NCBI GenBank assembly: GCA_028726625.1
Contig: JAQYPT010000092.1
Location: forward strand, 1 to 64,000
Length of the DNA stretch: 64,000 nt
From: Prevotellaceae bacterium
GTDB lineage: Bacteria; Bacteroidota; Bacteroidia; Bacteroidales; Bacteroidaceae
Direction of reading: 5' to 3'
Position 1 is the first letter of the stretch; each line of letters starts with the position of its first letter. This document shows positions 39,569 to 48,883 of the stretch, piece by piece. Made by a program: the position numbers and the translations under genes. The notes under the pieces are model-generated. The model was not told the DNA's origin. It did no database searches and saw only the letters and a list, made by a program, of their open reading frames with translations.

Positions 39569-41464
39569 TTAATGCCTGTTGCCCTCTTTCACAGGCTCTG
39601 TAGCCAACCGATCAATGGTGTCATAAATCCTTTGCAGGTAGGCTTTCCCCCGCTTGAGATTCTTCCCAGGCCGCTTACCTCGGTCCAAAACAACCTTCTT
39701 CGACTCGTTATTGAAGACCACCTGATTGTCTTCATCCACCAAACCAAAGGCATCCGGGAAGGTAAAGAACGCAAAATGGGGGGATGACGGATTGAACATA
39801 TCCTTGCTATAGGTAAACTCGTGATGCGCAATTCCCATCTGCCCCAACAGCGTGGCGGCAATGTCAGTCTGCGAACCATGGATGTCTACCGTGCCAGGCC
39901 CTTTGAGTGCGCCACCCAAGAAGATGAGCGGAATTTGATAACGCTCAACGGACAGGTTGTCAATGTCCTTGGGATAGCATCCCAAATGGTCGGGAACCAG
40001 TACCACAAGCGTGTTCTTCCACAGCGGCAGTTTCTTCAATTCGTCCACAAAGTGACCCACGCAACTGTCGGTATAAGCAAAAGCATTGAGTACTTTGTCA
40101 TTCAAACGGTGGTATGGAACATCAAAGGGTTCGTGGCTACTCGATGTCTGTACCACTTTGAGCCACGGCTTTTGACGCTTGTTTTGCCGCAAGTTTGAGA
40201 GTACCTTTTCAAACAATAGGTGGTCGGGGACTCCCCATTTGCTGAGCCTATCTGACACAGGAAAGTCTTCATCACACACAATCGTCTCAAATCCTGTACC
40301 CTTCAAGTACGACCGCATGTTGGTAAAATCGGCATCGCCACCATAATAATAATCGGCCGTATAGCCCACCTTGCGTAAACTTGCGGCAAGGGAAGGCAAA
40401 CTTTGAGACACCTTTGGCATTTTCATGATGCTGGTGGTGGGCTGCGAAGGGAATCCGCTGAGGATGGAAACAAGTCCTCTGTCGGTTCGAAAACTCGTGG
40501 CATAGAAGTGGCGGAACAGCAATCCTTCGGCCGAAAGTCGGTCCAGATTGACCGCCACATTGCGTTCTCCGCCCAGTGACGCCATGAGTTTGGAGGAGAA
40601 ACTCTCCATCACCACGAACAGAATGTTAGGCCGAGCGGTGGTCAATATCCATTGTTGGGGTGCCTGATATGACCGATGTACAACGTCCTGGTCGTACATC
40701 TGTGCCACCAACTTGTTGGCTTCGTCATCCTTCATGAAGCGATATTGCTGCTTGAAGTTTTCTTGTTTGATCAATGAAACCAGCAAACTGAACAGTGGAT
40801 TGGTCGCAGCGTGGTTCAAACGCATGTTCTCACTGAAATATACTTTGCCGATATTCATGGTCGATGCCTTGAATCCGCCACGGATAGGAATGAACAAGGC
40901 CGCCCAAAGCAGCACGAAAAGGAAGGTGAAGAAGGGCCGGTTGAGGGGCAAGAGCTTCTTTTCGAGCACGTCATCTCTCAGCAACAAATAAAACAGGGCA
41001 TAGAGCAGAGCGGCCATAAGCAGCAAAGTCACGATGTCACCGATGAGTTCCCATGCGCTGGCACTGGCCAAAGCGTCCCCCGGAGAGGAGCAGAAATAGA
41101 ACAAAGGCGTGGTGTCTAATCGGAATCCCCAATACCGATAGAGGCCCAGGTCGATGACAAAGACGGCCGACAGGATGATGGCAATGACGGCAAAATAGGC
41201 CTTTGCCAGTCTTCTCCACAAACGTTTGCGCGACCAGATGGTGCAAATCAGCAACAATCCGGGAATGATAGTGAGGTAGCCGGCCAACGAAAAATCCAAC
41301 GGCAGGCCATGGTAAGGCACCAAAAACCAATCTTTCCACGTTGCCTCTTTGAACAAAGACAGGTGGTAAAGCATGAACAGAGGTTTCTGAATGATAAAAA
41401 TCAGGACAAAGAAAACGTAGGTTAGAAAGAAATACTTAAAACGAGTTTTCATTATTTTTGTCAC
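39569..41464 (-). CDS. LTA synthase family protein
   Basis: ARPNILFVVMESFSSKLMASLGG, RHFYATSFRTDRGLVSILSG, SSSHEPFDVPY. Confidence 0.92.
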   Translation of the reverse strand: MTKIMKTRFKYFFLTYVFFVLIFIIQKPLFMLYHLSLFKEATWKDWFLVPYHGLPLDFSLAGYLTIIPGLLLICTIWSRKRLWRRLAKAYFAVIAIILSAVFVIDLGLYRYWGFRLDTTPLFYFCSSPGDALASASAWELIGDIVTLLLMAALLYALFYLLLRDDVLEKKLLPLNRPFFTFLFVLLWAALFIPIRGGFKASTMNIGKVYFSENMRLNHAATNPLFSLLVSLIKQENFKQQYRFMKDDEANKLVAQMYDQDVVHRSYQAPQQWILTTARPNILFVVMESFSSKLMASLGGERNVAVNLDRLSAEGLLFRHFYATSFRTDRGLVSILSGFPSQPTTSIMKMPKVSQSLPSLAASLRKVGYTADYYYGGDADFTNMRSYLKGTGFETIVCDEDFPVSDRLSKWGVPDHLLFEKVLSNLRQNKRQKPWLKVVQTSSSHEPFDVPYHRLNDKVLNAFAYTDSCVGHFVDELKKLPLWKNTLVVLVPDHLGCYPKDIDNLSVERYQIPLIFLGGALKGPGTVDIHGSQTDIAATLLGQMGIAHHEFTYSKDMFNPSSPHFAFFTFPDAFGLVDEDNQVVFNNESKKVVLDRGKRPGKNLKRGKAYLQRIYDTIDRLATEPVKEGNRH

Positions 41465-43131
41465 ACAAAGAACATGATTAATACTTGGGCTATGATGACC
41501 CTAATAAACATTCCGATGGGGTAAACCGTGGCATAGCTGATGCTGGGTGTATCCCCTTCAATGGTGTCGTTGGCATACGACAGCGCCATCGGGTTGGCCA
41601 TGGCTCCGCAAAGAATGCCACAAATGGTTCCGTAGTCAAGTTTCTTGGTTCGCAAGGCAATGCAACCCACGATTAAAACGGGTACGATGGTGAGCAGTGC
41701 GCCGATGCCTACCCACAGCAACCCTTCAGGACGGAACACCGTACTGAAGAAATCTTTGCCCGCATCAAGCCCCAAACAGGCCAGATACAACGCCAACCCC
41801 AACCTACGTAGCATGAGAGAGGCTGAGCGAGTGGTGTACGAAATGAAGTGCATGTGTGGTCCCAAGGCACCCACGAGGATGCCCATGATGATAGGACCGC
41901 CGGCAATTCCCAGTCGAATGGGCGAGTCCATGCCGGGGAAACTGATGGGGATGGCGCCCAAGGCCAGTCCTAAGATCATGCCAAAGAAGATGCTTCCCAC
42001 GTTCGGTTCGTTGAGTGTCTTGACCGAATTGCCCAAGAAATGCTCGGCACTGTCTACTTTTTTCGGCTCACCAACAACCGTCAAGCGGTCACCATACTGC
42101 AACCTGAGGTCTTTGGTGGCCAGCAATTTAACATCACCACGAGTAACACGGCTGACATTAACATCGAAACTGTCGCGCAAGTGGATTCTTCCCAGTAGCT
42201 TACCATTGAGGGCCGTACGAGTTAATACGATGACGCGCGACTCTACCTTGCGGTCGATTTGATTCCAATCTATCTCCCCTTTGTTCCAATCGCGTTCCAC
42301 TTTTTGGCCGAAAAGAATCTCCAGGCCCGACACATCTTCACGATTGGTCACCACGATGAGGTTGTCACCCGTGTGCAGTCGCGTTGAGGCACCCGGCACC
42401 AATACTTCATCCTGTCGCCAAACGCGTGAGACAATGAATCTTAAAGGCGTACTCATGGCCAGCTCACCAATGGTTCGTCCTTCAATGGCAGGATTGACAA
42501 TGAGGAACTGGCACACAAACGTCTGGTCTTCGTCCACAGGAGATTTGGGCTTCAAATCTGCCGGTTTGACAAAGAACTTGCGCATGATCAGAATGCCCAG
42601 GATAACGCCTACGACACCCAGCGGATAGGTTACGGCAGTGGCCAGGGCCACTCCGCCGGTTGGAAGGTTCATGTGTTCCAATGCTTGTTGAGCCGCACCG
42701 AGTGCCGGTGTGTTGGTGGTGGCGCCGCACAACAAGCCCACCATCGTGGGAAGGGAGATGCCCGTCAGCGGGCACAGTGCCACTGCCATCACCGTTCCTA
42801 CGATGATGACGGCCAACCCCCATAGGTTAAAGCTGGTCCCCTCGTGGCGGAAAGCACCGAAAAAGTTGGGCCCCACGTACAATCCAAGCGTGTATACGAA
42901 CAAGACCAAACCAAAGGTTTCGGCATAGTTGAGAGTAGCTGAATCAACGGAAAGCCCCAGGTTTCCGGCGATGATGCCGATGAAGAAAACAAACGACACA
43001 CCAAGAGAAACTCCCATGAACTTGATCTTGCTCAATGCCGTGCCAACAGCGATGATCAGAGAGATGACCACCACTGCCTGTACTGGGGACGGAATTGTAA
43101 AAAGAGCGTTAATCCAATCCAACTTTATCAA
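41461..43131 (-). CDS. AspT/YidE/YbjL-type transporter with TrkA-C domains
   Basis: Two membrane duplication halves flanking TrkA-C-like repeats; 4-bp overlap with LtaS-like gene. Confidence 0.9.
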   Translation of the reverse strand: MIKLDWINALFTIPSPVQAVVVISLIIAVGTALSKIKFMGVSLGVSFVFFIGIIAGNLGLSVDSATLNYAETFGLVLFVYTLGLYVGPNFFGAFRHEGTSFNLWGLAVIIVGTVMAVALCPLTGISLPTMVGLLCGATTNTPALGAAQQALEHMNLPTGGVALATAVTYPLGVVGVILGILIMRKFFVKPADLKPKSPVDEDQTFVCQFLIVNPAIEGRTIGELAMSTPLRFIVSRVWRQDEVLVPGASTRLHTGDNLIVVTNREDVSGLEILFGQKVERDWNKGEIDWNQIDRKVESRVIVLTRTALNGKLLGRIHLRDSFDVNVSRVTRGDVKLLATKDLRLQYGDRLTVVGEPKKVDSAEHFLGNSVKTLNEPNVGSIFFGMILGLALGAIPISFPGMDSPIRLGIAGGPIIMGILVGALGPHMHFISYTTRSASLMLRRLGLALYLACLGLDAGKDFFSTVFRPEGLLWVGIGALLTIVPVLIVGCIALRTKKLDYGTICGILCGAMANPMALSYANDTIEGDTPSISYATVYPIGMFIRVIIAQVLIMFFV

Positions 43132-43273
43132 CTTTTATGATACATCAAACACAAGTGTTATGTATCTACTTATCAAATAGTTTGCTATTGATGGGCAAAG
43201 GTACTGTAAATAAAAGAACCAGCAAAACAATTGGTGCCAATTGTTGACTGGTGAGGGCTTGCAAGGCTTCATT

Positions 43274-44440
43274 TTATCTACTGCCCAGCAGATATTGGTC
43301 AATAAACTCACGCACGCATCCCTCGCCGCCGGCCTTCTGCATGATGATGATGCCCGGAATTTCTTGAATGGGGCGCATCGCATCGGCCGGACAGGCGCAA
43401 ATACCAACGGCACTCAGCAGTTGTTGGCAGTTGACGTCATCGCCGATGTAAGCCACTTCGCTCAAGGTAATGCCTATCTGGTCACAAATTTCCTGAGCCG
43501 CCTCAAGTTTCTCCCCATGTCGCTTGCCCTGAACGAGAAAATCGACCTTTAGCTTTTTAGCCCTGTTCTCTACCAGTTTGGTGTTCTCAGAGGTGATGAT
43601 GCCCACCTTGACACCTTGCGTCTGCAAGAGTTGTAGCCCCATGCCGTCGCGTGTGTTGAACTTCTTCAGCTCGTCACCGCTTTCTGCATAATACATGCCG
43701 CCATCGGTCAGCGTGCCGTCAACGTCGCACAAGAAGAGCTTTACGGATTTCTTCAGACTGTCCACCGCATGGTTCAAAACATGCTTTCGCATGAGATTTT
43801 CCAGGAACGTCCAATCGTCTGGTTCAGCAATCTCCATGGCCGTGTAAGCCGGCATCACATAGATACCGATGTGACCACTTAGCCTGTTGCCCGATGATAG
43901 GATATTCTCTACCTTATTTATATAGAGTGCGCCGTTCTCCATGAGCGTTCCTTCAAAATTATTTCGGGGTGGGCGATGTGTGTAGTCGTAGTTCATGCTG
44001 GTGCCATCGGCGTTCCAAAAGAACTGGTAATTGCGCACGCAGGAGAGGATGGAGTCGTATCGGGCGGTCTTGTACAGTGCCAATGCCTCACTGAAATGCT
44101 TCGTTTGCGTCATGGGCGACGTGCCCTTCACCAACATGAAGCAAGCCTCGGGTGCTGGATTGGCGGCATGGATGTACGCCAGCATCACGTTCTCGGCAGA
44201 AGGGGTGTCACAGATTTTCTCGGCTGAGCAGCGATAAAACTCTGTCTTGCGGTATGGGCGGGAAGCCACTACCCGTTCTATCTCGTCCGAATCGGTGGCC
44301 ACAATCACCTTGTCCACCTCGCGGCAGGCCTCCAAAGCCTCGATGCTCCAACACACAAGCGGCTTTCCGCAAAAGGGCTTGATGTTCTTCTGGGGGATTG
44401 ACTTGCTGCCACCCCGCACTGGAATGAATGCTATGACCAT
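43274..44440 (-). CDS. Bifunctional acylneuraminate cytidylyltransferase / KdsC-like HAD phosphatase
   Basis: N-terminal IAFIPVRGGSKSIPQKNIKPFCGKPLV (NeuA-type); C-terminal LFLCDVDGTLTDGGMYY ... FNTRDGMGLQLLQ (KdsC/NanP-type). Confidence 0.9.
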   Translation of the reverse strand: MVIAFIPVRGGSKSIPQKNIKPFCGKPLVCWSIEALEACREVDKVIVATDSDEIERVVASRPYRKTEFYRCSAEKICDTPSAENVMLAYIHAANPAPEACFMLVKGTSPMTQTKHFSEALALYKTARYDSILSCVRNYQFFWNADGTSMNYDYTHRPPRNNFEGTLMENGALYINKVENILSSGNRLSGHIGIYVMPAYTAMEIAEPDDWTFLENLMRKHVLNHAVDSLKKSVKLFLCDVDGTLTDGGMYYAESGDELKKFNTRDGMGLQLLQTQGVKVGIITSENTKLVENRAKKLKVDFLVQGKRHGEKLEAAQEICDQIGITLSEVAYIGDDVNCQQLLSAVGICACPADAMRPIQEIPGIIIMQKAGGEGCVREFIDQYLLGSR

Positions 44441-44728
44441 CTTAACTTGATTCTTTTTGAGTATGTCGCGCTGCACGTTTTGATGTCCAGAACAGTCCAC
44501 ACAGTTCCCTGTTGAGGTTATCGGCCAACGATATCTTCATCATCCGAAGCCTCAATGTGCAGATTTCTGCTTGTAAGCCTTCATGCTACTTGGCTGTGCT
44601 TGCAAATATATAAAATAATCACTCATTGACGGAATGAAACGACATGTTTTTTTGTTGCGAGCCCCTACAGCGGGGATTGAACGGGCAAGGGGCAACCTGT
44701 TTGGTCAACGAGGATGACGCATGCACTT

Positions 44729-44816
44729 CAATAGCATTGACTTTGGACGACAAACCCATAGACTTTGGTCGTCAAACTCAATGAGTTTGGCAGCCAATGT
44801 CAATGACTTTGTAAAG
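44729..44816. repeat. 22-bp palindromic tandem array, locus 2 (4 units)
   Basis: caatagcattgactttggacga / caaacccatagactttggtcgt / caaactcaatgagtttggcagc / caatgtcaatgactttgtaaag. Confidence 0.85.
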
Positions 44817-44858
44817 CATTCAGCGACAGCCTATTACAATATGTTGTGCAGGCCAGCG

Positions 44859-45722
44859 TCATAGGGTCTGCTCGGGCTTTACTATGCCGTTTCTTATTTC
44901 GCCGGGTGTGCCGCCTAATGTCTCCTTACAGAATGTGGAAAGACGCTGTACAGAGGAGAACTTGAACTGGTTGGCTATCTGCTCCATGGTGTCGTTGGTG
45001 TTGAGCAGAGCCTTGAACAGTGCCTCGCCTTTCACCTTGCTGACCCAAACCTTGGGCGTTTCGCCAAAGCATCGTTTGAAGTGACGTATAAATGTGGGAC
45101 GACTCATGCACACCTTTTCTGCCATTTCGTCAATAGAAGGATAGGTGCGCGACATCGCAATAATGGTTTCCTGGAACGACAAATCCACTCCATAGAGCGG
45201 AGCAAGAAACGGTGCCAGGTCGTCCTTGGGATAATAGGCCTGCATGACGGCCGTGAACTCGCGCTGCTTGATCAGCTGGATGTCACAACAGAGCAGTCCG
45301 TCCATGACATAGTCGGCCGTCTGTCGAGCCAGCACTGTCATCGGCTTGATCATGTCCAAGGCAAACAGCCAGTCGTCACGTTTGGGTGCATTCTCGATCA
45401 TCTCATCCGTGATGATGTTATGACAAAACTTGAATTTGCTGTCAATAAAATAAAGCACCAATACCAAACTGTCCTCCATAAAGCGAATGGAGTTGTCTAC
45501 ACCGGCTGGCATGGGAAACATCTGGCTGCCATGAACGGTGAAGCCTGGAAACCGTTTGCCTTCCACACGCAAGGTTCCCTCCAATAGAAAGAGCATGGCC
45601 GTACGCGAGGGAGCCGTGTGTCTCACCGCGCCTTTCTTTTCTCTTACAACCCTGAAACCTACAGGGGAGTTGCCTTGATAATGCTCGCACATGAGGTGCT
45701 TGTTCAGATAATATACTTTCAT
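44859..45722 (-). CDS. AraC family transcriptional regulator
   Basis: C-terminal HTH MAEKVCMSRPTFIRHFKRCFGETPKVWVSKVKGEALFKALLNTNDTMEQIANQFKFSSVQRLSTFCKETLGGTPGEIR. Confidence 0.92.
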   Translation of the reverse strand: MKVYYLNKHLMCEHYQGNSPVGFRVVREKKGAVRHTAPSRTAMLFLLEGTLRVEGKRFPGFTVHGSQMFPMPAGVDNSIRFMEDSLVLVLYFIDSKFKFCHNIITDEMIENAPKRDDWLFALDMIKPMTVLARQTADYVMDGLLCCDIQLIKQREFTAVMQAYYPKDDLAPFLAPLYGVDLSFQETIIAMSRTYPSIDEMAEKVCMSRPTFIRHFKRCFGETPKVWVSKVKGEALFKALLNTNDTMEQIANQFKFSSVQRLSTFCKETLGGTPGEIRNGIVKPEQTL

Positions 45723-46177
45723 AGGATGCCTGTAAAAATAAGATTTTTATGCAAAAATAAACGATAAAAGAATATGTGCTTCAAGTGTTAACAAATATTA
45801 TAAAATACATGGGGGGGTAACGTTTGTTAACTATTTGTGCGGTAGTTTTGTTCTGAAATCCTGTCTTTTGACCAATCGTATATATAGATGTAGGTAATGG
45901 ATGATTTTGGGGTGTTTTATTCTGATATTGTCAATGTTGCGGTATGTGTAGATTGATACAAAATGGTAACCTTTTGAAACAATTTGTTGTGTGTCATATT
46001 TTCGAAGATATCTATCTTTGCAAACAGAAGAAAGACAGAATATTTTTACCGAAGAAAATAACAGATACGAAGTACATAAAGACAAACATTGAATCCGCCC
46101 GTGCTTGTCAGGATAAACGAGAATCAAAAAAAAATAAAAACATCATTTTTTTTATGACCATTTTTAATTATAAGATT

Positions 46178-46402
46178 ATGAATAGAGAAAAAGATCTCAA
46201 TTGCAAGGAAAAGAAAAGCTACATCCAGCCTTCTTGCGACATCATTAAAATCGACACGGAAAGTCTCCTGGTAGAAGTGTCGGGCAACCTGCCGGGCGGC
46301 TCTCCCGGTACAGACATGGGCGGCGGCGAGGACGAAGAGCCCATCACCATGCCGGCCAAGTCCTTCAACCTGTGGGACGACAGCGAATCGGAAGGACGGT
46401 AA
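46178..46402 (+). CDS. Small acidic peptide (74 aa) MNREKDLNCKEKKSYIQPSCDIIKIDTESLLVEVSGNLPGGSPGTDMGGGEDEEPITMPAKSFNLWDDSESEGR
   Basis: In-frame within ORF 45944..46402; -7 box TATCTTTG near 46013-46020; motif shared with 26519-26695; 31 nt upstream of lipoprotein gene. Confidence 0.7.
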   Translation: MNREKDLNCKEKKSYIQPSCDIIKIDTESLLVEVSGNLPGGSPGTDMGGGEDEEPITMPAKSFNLWDDSESEGR

Positions 46403-46433
46403 TGACCGGTCAACCGGAACGAACATCAATTTA

Positions 46434-48287
46434 ATGAAGAAGAAAAACAACATGACAAACAAAACAACATTATTGAAGACACTCGCAGCCACCGTGTTAT
46501 GCATGGCTGCCGTGGCATGTTCAGACATGGAAAACGATCTGACAGGAAACGAAAGCGAAACATCGCAAAGCAAGGGAACCGTCATCACTGCCGAGGCCGT
46601 GCTGGGCGAGAACGAACAGGCAATGGTCAGCAAAGCCAAGCAAGCCGGCTCTCCCATGACGAGGGTAGCCGTATCGCCCGACGGCAACGGCGGACTGAAA
46701 TACAATTGGGAGACGGGAAAGACCATTCCCCTCTATGTTTATATCACTGACGGCACACGCCGCACGACCCTGACCACCACCCTCAAGGTCGAGTCCGACC
46801 GCAGGGGGCGGTTCTCCTTCACCGTGCCTGCCAATTATAACCTCGCCAGCGTAAAGGTGGCGGCGGCCACAGGCAAGGAGAGCGACGCAGAGAACGGAGC
46901 ATGGGCTACAGGTATCGACGCAACCGGAAAAGTCACCATGGGAACGCCCCAGTCAATAGACGCCACCTCCAACAAGTACAACATCCCCCTGTATGCCAAG
47001 CTCACACCGGTCAGTGCCGACGGCAAAACGGCAAGCGTGACATTCTCCATGCTGGGCAGCTGGATCGGCGTAAGGGCGAAGTCGGACATGTACTACGCAG
47101 CCAGCCTGTATTCTGTGGCAGTGGAATCGGACGTGCTACACATGGACGGAAATCTCGACCTCTCCACCGCAACACCCTCATGGACACCGGGCAAGTACCG
47201 CATCAACGAAGCCGGCAAGGAAATCAGTGACACCATCCGGGTGCGTGGCGTGGTCATCGGAGGCAGTGCGGCCGGCAAGGGCACGACGCTCTATTCCAAT
47301 ATGTTCTACGTATGGGCAAAGGCCGGCACCTCGAAAAACAGCACGAAGAAGGCAAGGGTGTATGTACGCGACGAAGCCACCACGCTCGCCGGCCCCGTGT
47401 ACAAGAAGGCCGACCAGTTCTCCTCGCGCAACAAGTTCTACCGCGAGGCCAAGCAGGTGGTGCAGTTCGCCGACGGACACACCTACAACTTCGGCATCAA
47501 TGCCAACCTGCAGGAGAGCGACGGCGGCCTGATCATCACCGAATACTACCACAGCACGTTGGCAACAGGTGAATACAACTGGATAGAGATCACCAATGCC
47601 ACGAACAAGACCATCTCCCTTGACGACTACTATTTGGTGAGCCCCGACTGCGACAACATGAAAAACTTCTACGTCATGGAGCTCAAGGATCTCCAGCGTC
47701 TCGACTGGAAGAAGCGTGGCGTCGGATACCCGGCCAACTCCACGACCACGATACCCGCAGGGCGCAGCATCTGCCTGGCGGCCGGACAAGTCAACAGCGG
47801 CTGGGATGCTGTCAAGAAAAACGGCCTGGCCTATCAGATGGTGAACACCCAGTCGGGTGTCGGCAACCTCTCGGCCGTCTCCGGCGGCATCCGCCTGCCC
47901 AAGTTCCTCTGCAAGGGCGGCTGGAACATCGACTTCAACGACCTGGCGAACAACATCGTCGACAATCTCGGCGTGCGCGTGGTGTACGACCCGGCTGCCA
48001 ACAAGTTCCTCACCTACGCCTACTACTTGGGCAACGTTACCTTCCTGCGCACCAAGGAGACCGGCATGAGCATGCCCCAGAAGAACTTCCTGCCCGAGGC
48101 GTGGAGCTTCATGAATATCACATGGGACTACCTGGGCGCATACCACGACAGGAACGGCAACTACAAGCCCCTCGCAGGCTACGACGGCAACGGACAGGCA
48201 AAGAACTTCCAGCAGTATGATCAGACCTCGTCGAGCTTCGACAAGCAACATTTCCGTCCTGACGCAAAGCACCCGTCACCCATCTGA
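46434..48287 (+). CDS. Fimbrillin-like lipoprotein with C-terminal lamin-tail-like region
   Basis: Lipobox CMAAVACSD; fimbrillin-like beta region; LIITEYYHSTLATGEYNWIEITNATNKTISLDDYYLV. Confidence 0.75.
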   Translation: MKKKNNMTNKTTLLKTLAATVLCMAAVACSDMENDLTGNESETSQSKGTVITAEAVLGENEQAMVSKAKQAGSPMTRVAVSPDGNGGLKYNWETGKTIPLYVYITDGTRRTTLTTTLKVESDRRGRFSFTVPANYNLASVKVAAATGKESDAENGAWATGIDATGKVTMGTPQSIDATSNKYNIPLYAKLTPVSADGKTASVTFSMLGSWIGVRAKSDMYYAASLYSVAVESDVLHMDGNLDLSTATPSWTPGKYRINEAGKEISDTIRVRGVVIGGSAAGKGTTLYSNMFYVWAKAGTSKNSTKKARVYVRDEATTLAGPVYKKADQFSSRNKFYREAKQVVQFADGHTYNFGINANLQESDGGLIITEYYHSTLATGEYNWIEITNATNKTISLDDYYLVSPDCDNMKNFYVMELKDLQRLDWKKRGVGYPANSTTTIPAGRSICLAAGQVNSGWDAVKKNGLAYQMVNTQSGVGNLSAVSGGIRLPKFLCKGGWNIDFNDLANNIVDNLGVRVVYDPAANKFLTYAYYLGNVTFLRTKETGMSMPQKNFLPEAWSFMNITWDYLGAYHDRNGNYKPLAGYDGNGQAKNFQQYDQTSSSFDKQHFRPDAKHPSPI

Positions 48288-48366
48288 TGACACCCGAACC
48301 ATAATTTACCAACCGGCCTTTCGGGTGCAGCAGATAGAGACCGTGACTAAATATACTTCAGTGGGG

Positions 48367-48405
48367 CACTACTTATACTTTAGATGCCCACTACTTATAC
48401 TTTAG
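48367..48405 (+). repeat. Two exact copies of CACTACTTATACTTTAG at 22-bp spacing
   Basis: 48367-48383 and 48389-48405 identical 17-mers; degenerate third upstream (gactaaatatacttcag). Confidence 0.8.
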
Positions 48406-48452
48406 TCGTTGTTAACATTTCCGCCGCCCGAAGGCATAAAACGATCAAAACT

Positions 48453-48674
48453 ATGTCTTTCTTCAAGAAAATGAAGATGACGGTGAGCGGCAGGTGTATC
48501 CCAAGTCCGTTCTCTTGGGCTCCGCCGTCACCACCGAGGAGGTGGCACACGAGCCACGGGTGGCGGCCGCCGTGCGCGGACTCTCAGACGTGGACATCGA
48601 GTGGGAGGAATGAAAAGGTCGAGACTGACGGCTCAGGAACGCCGCCCGGCGGCGGAGAGAATCCACTCACGTAA
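48453..48674 (+). pseudogene. HU-like DNA-binding protein pseudogene (frameshifts plus internal deletion)
   Basis: Frame 1 MSFFKKMKMTVSGR; shifted frame YPKSVLLGSAVTTEEVAHE + PRVAAAVRGLSDVDIEWEE*; back in frame 1 GTPPGGGENPLT*. Confidence 0.75.
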
Positions 48675-48705
48675 CTGCGTGATTTTATATAACTCTTTAA
48701 TTTGT

Positions 48706-48739
48706 GGCGCAAGGCCTGTTGGGACACAGGCCTTGCGCC
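48706..48739 (+). terminator. Strong terminator hairpin after HU-like pseudogene
   Basis: GGCGCAAGGCCTGT tgggac ACAGGCCTTGCGCC, 14-bp perfect stem. Confidence 0.75.
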
Positions 48740-48742
48740 GTT

Positions 48743-48883
48743 GTGTACGCTCGTCATGAGCATTATCTAACGGGTGGAAGTCTCGAGTAAGTCATAATAG
48801 CGGGAATTACATAGCCAAGAGCAAGGGTGTCCGTGAGGTGGAATCTGAAGGAAGCTGGCGGCAAACGTCTGATCTAAGGAACA
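48743..48883 (+). mobile_element. Group II intron 5' fragment (domain I), no RT ORF
   Basis: GTGTACGCTCGTCATGAGC ... CGGGTGGAAGTCTCGAGTAAGTCATAATAGCGGGAATTACATAGCCAAGAGCAAGGGTGTCCGTGAGGTGGAATCTGAAGGAAGCTGGCGGCAAAC, characteristic of bacterial group II intron domain I. Confidence 0.8.

Noticed and set aside
47178-48272. 364-aa minus-strand ORF
   Set aside because: Antisense shadow of the fimbrillin-like lipoprotein gene (46434-48287).
48706-48739. attC site / integron
   Set aside because: Hairpin is a simple terminator stem following the HU-like relic; no integrase or cassette array in the window.
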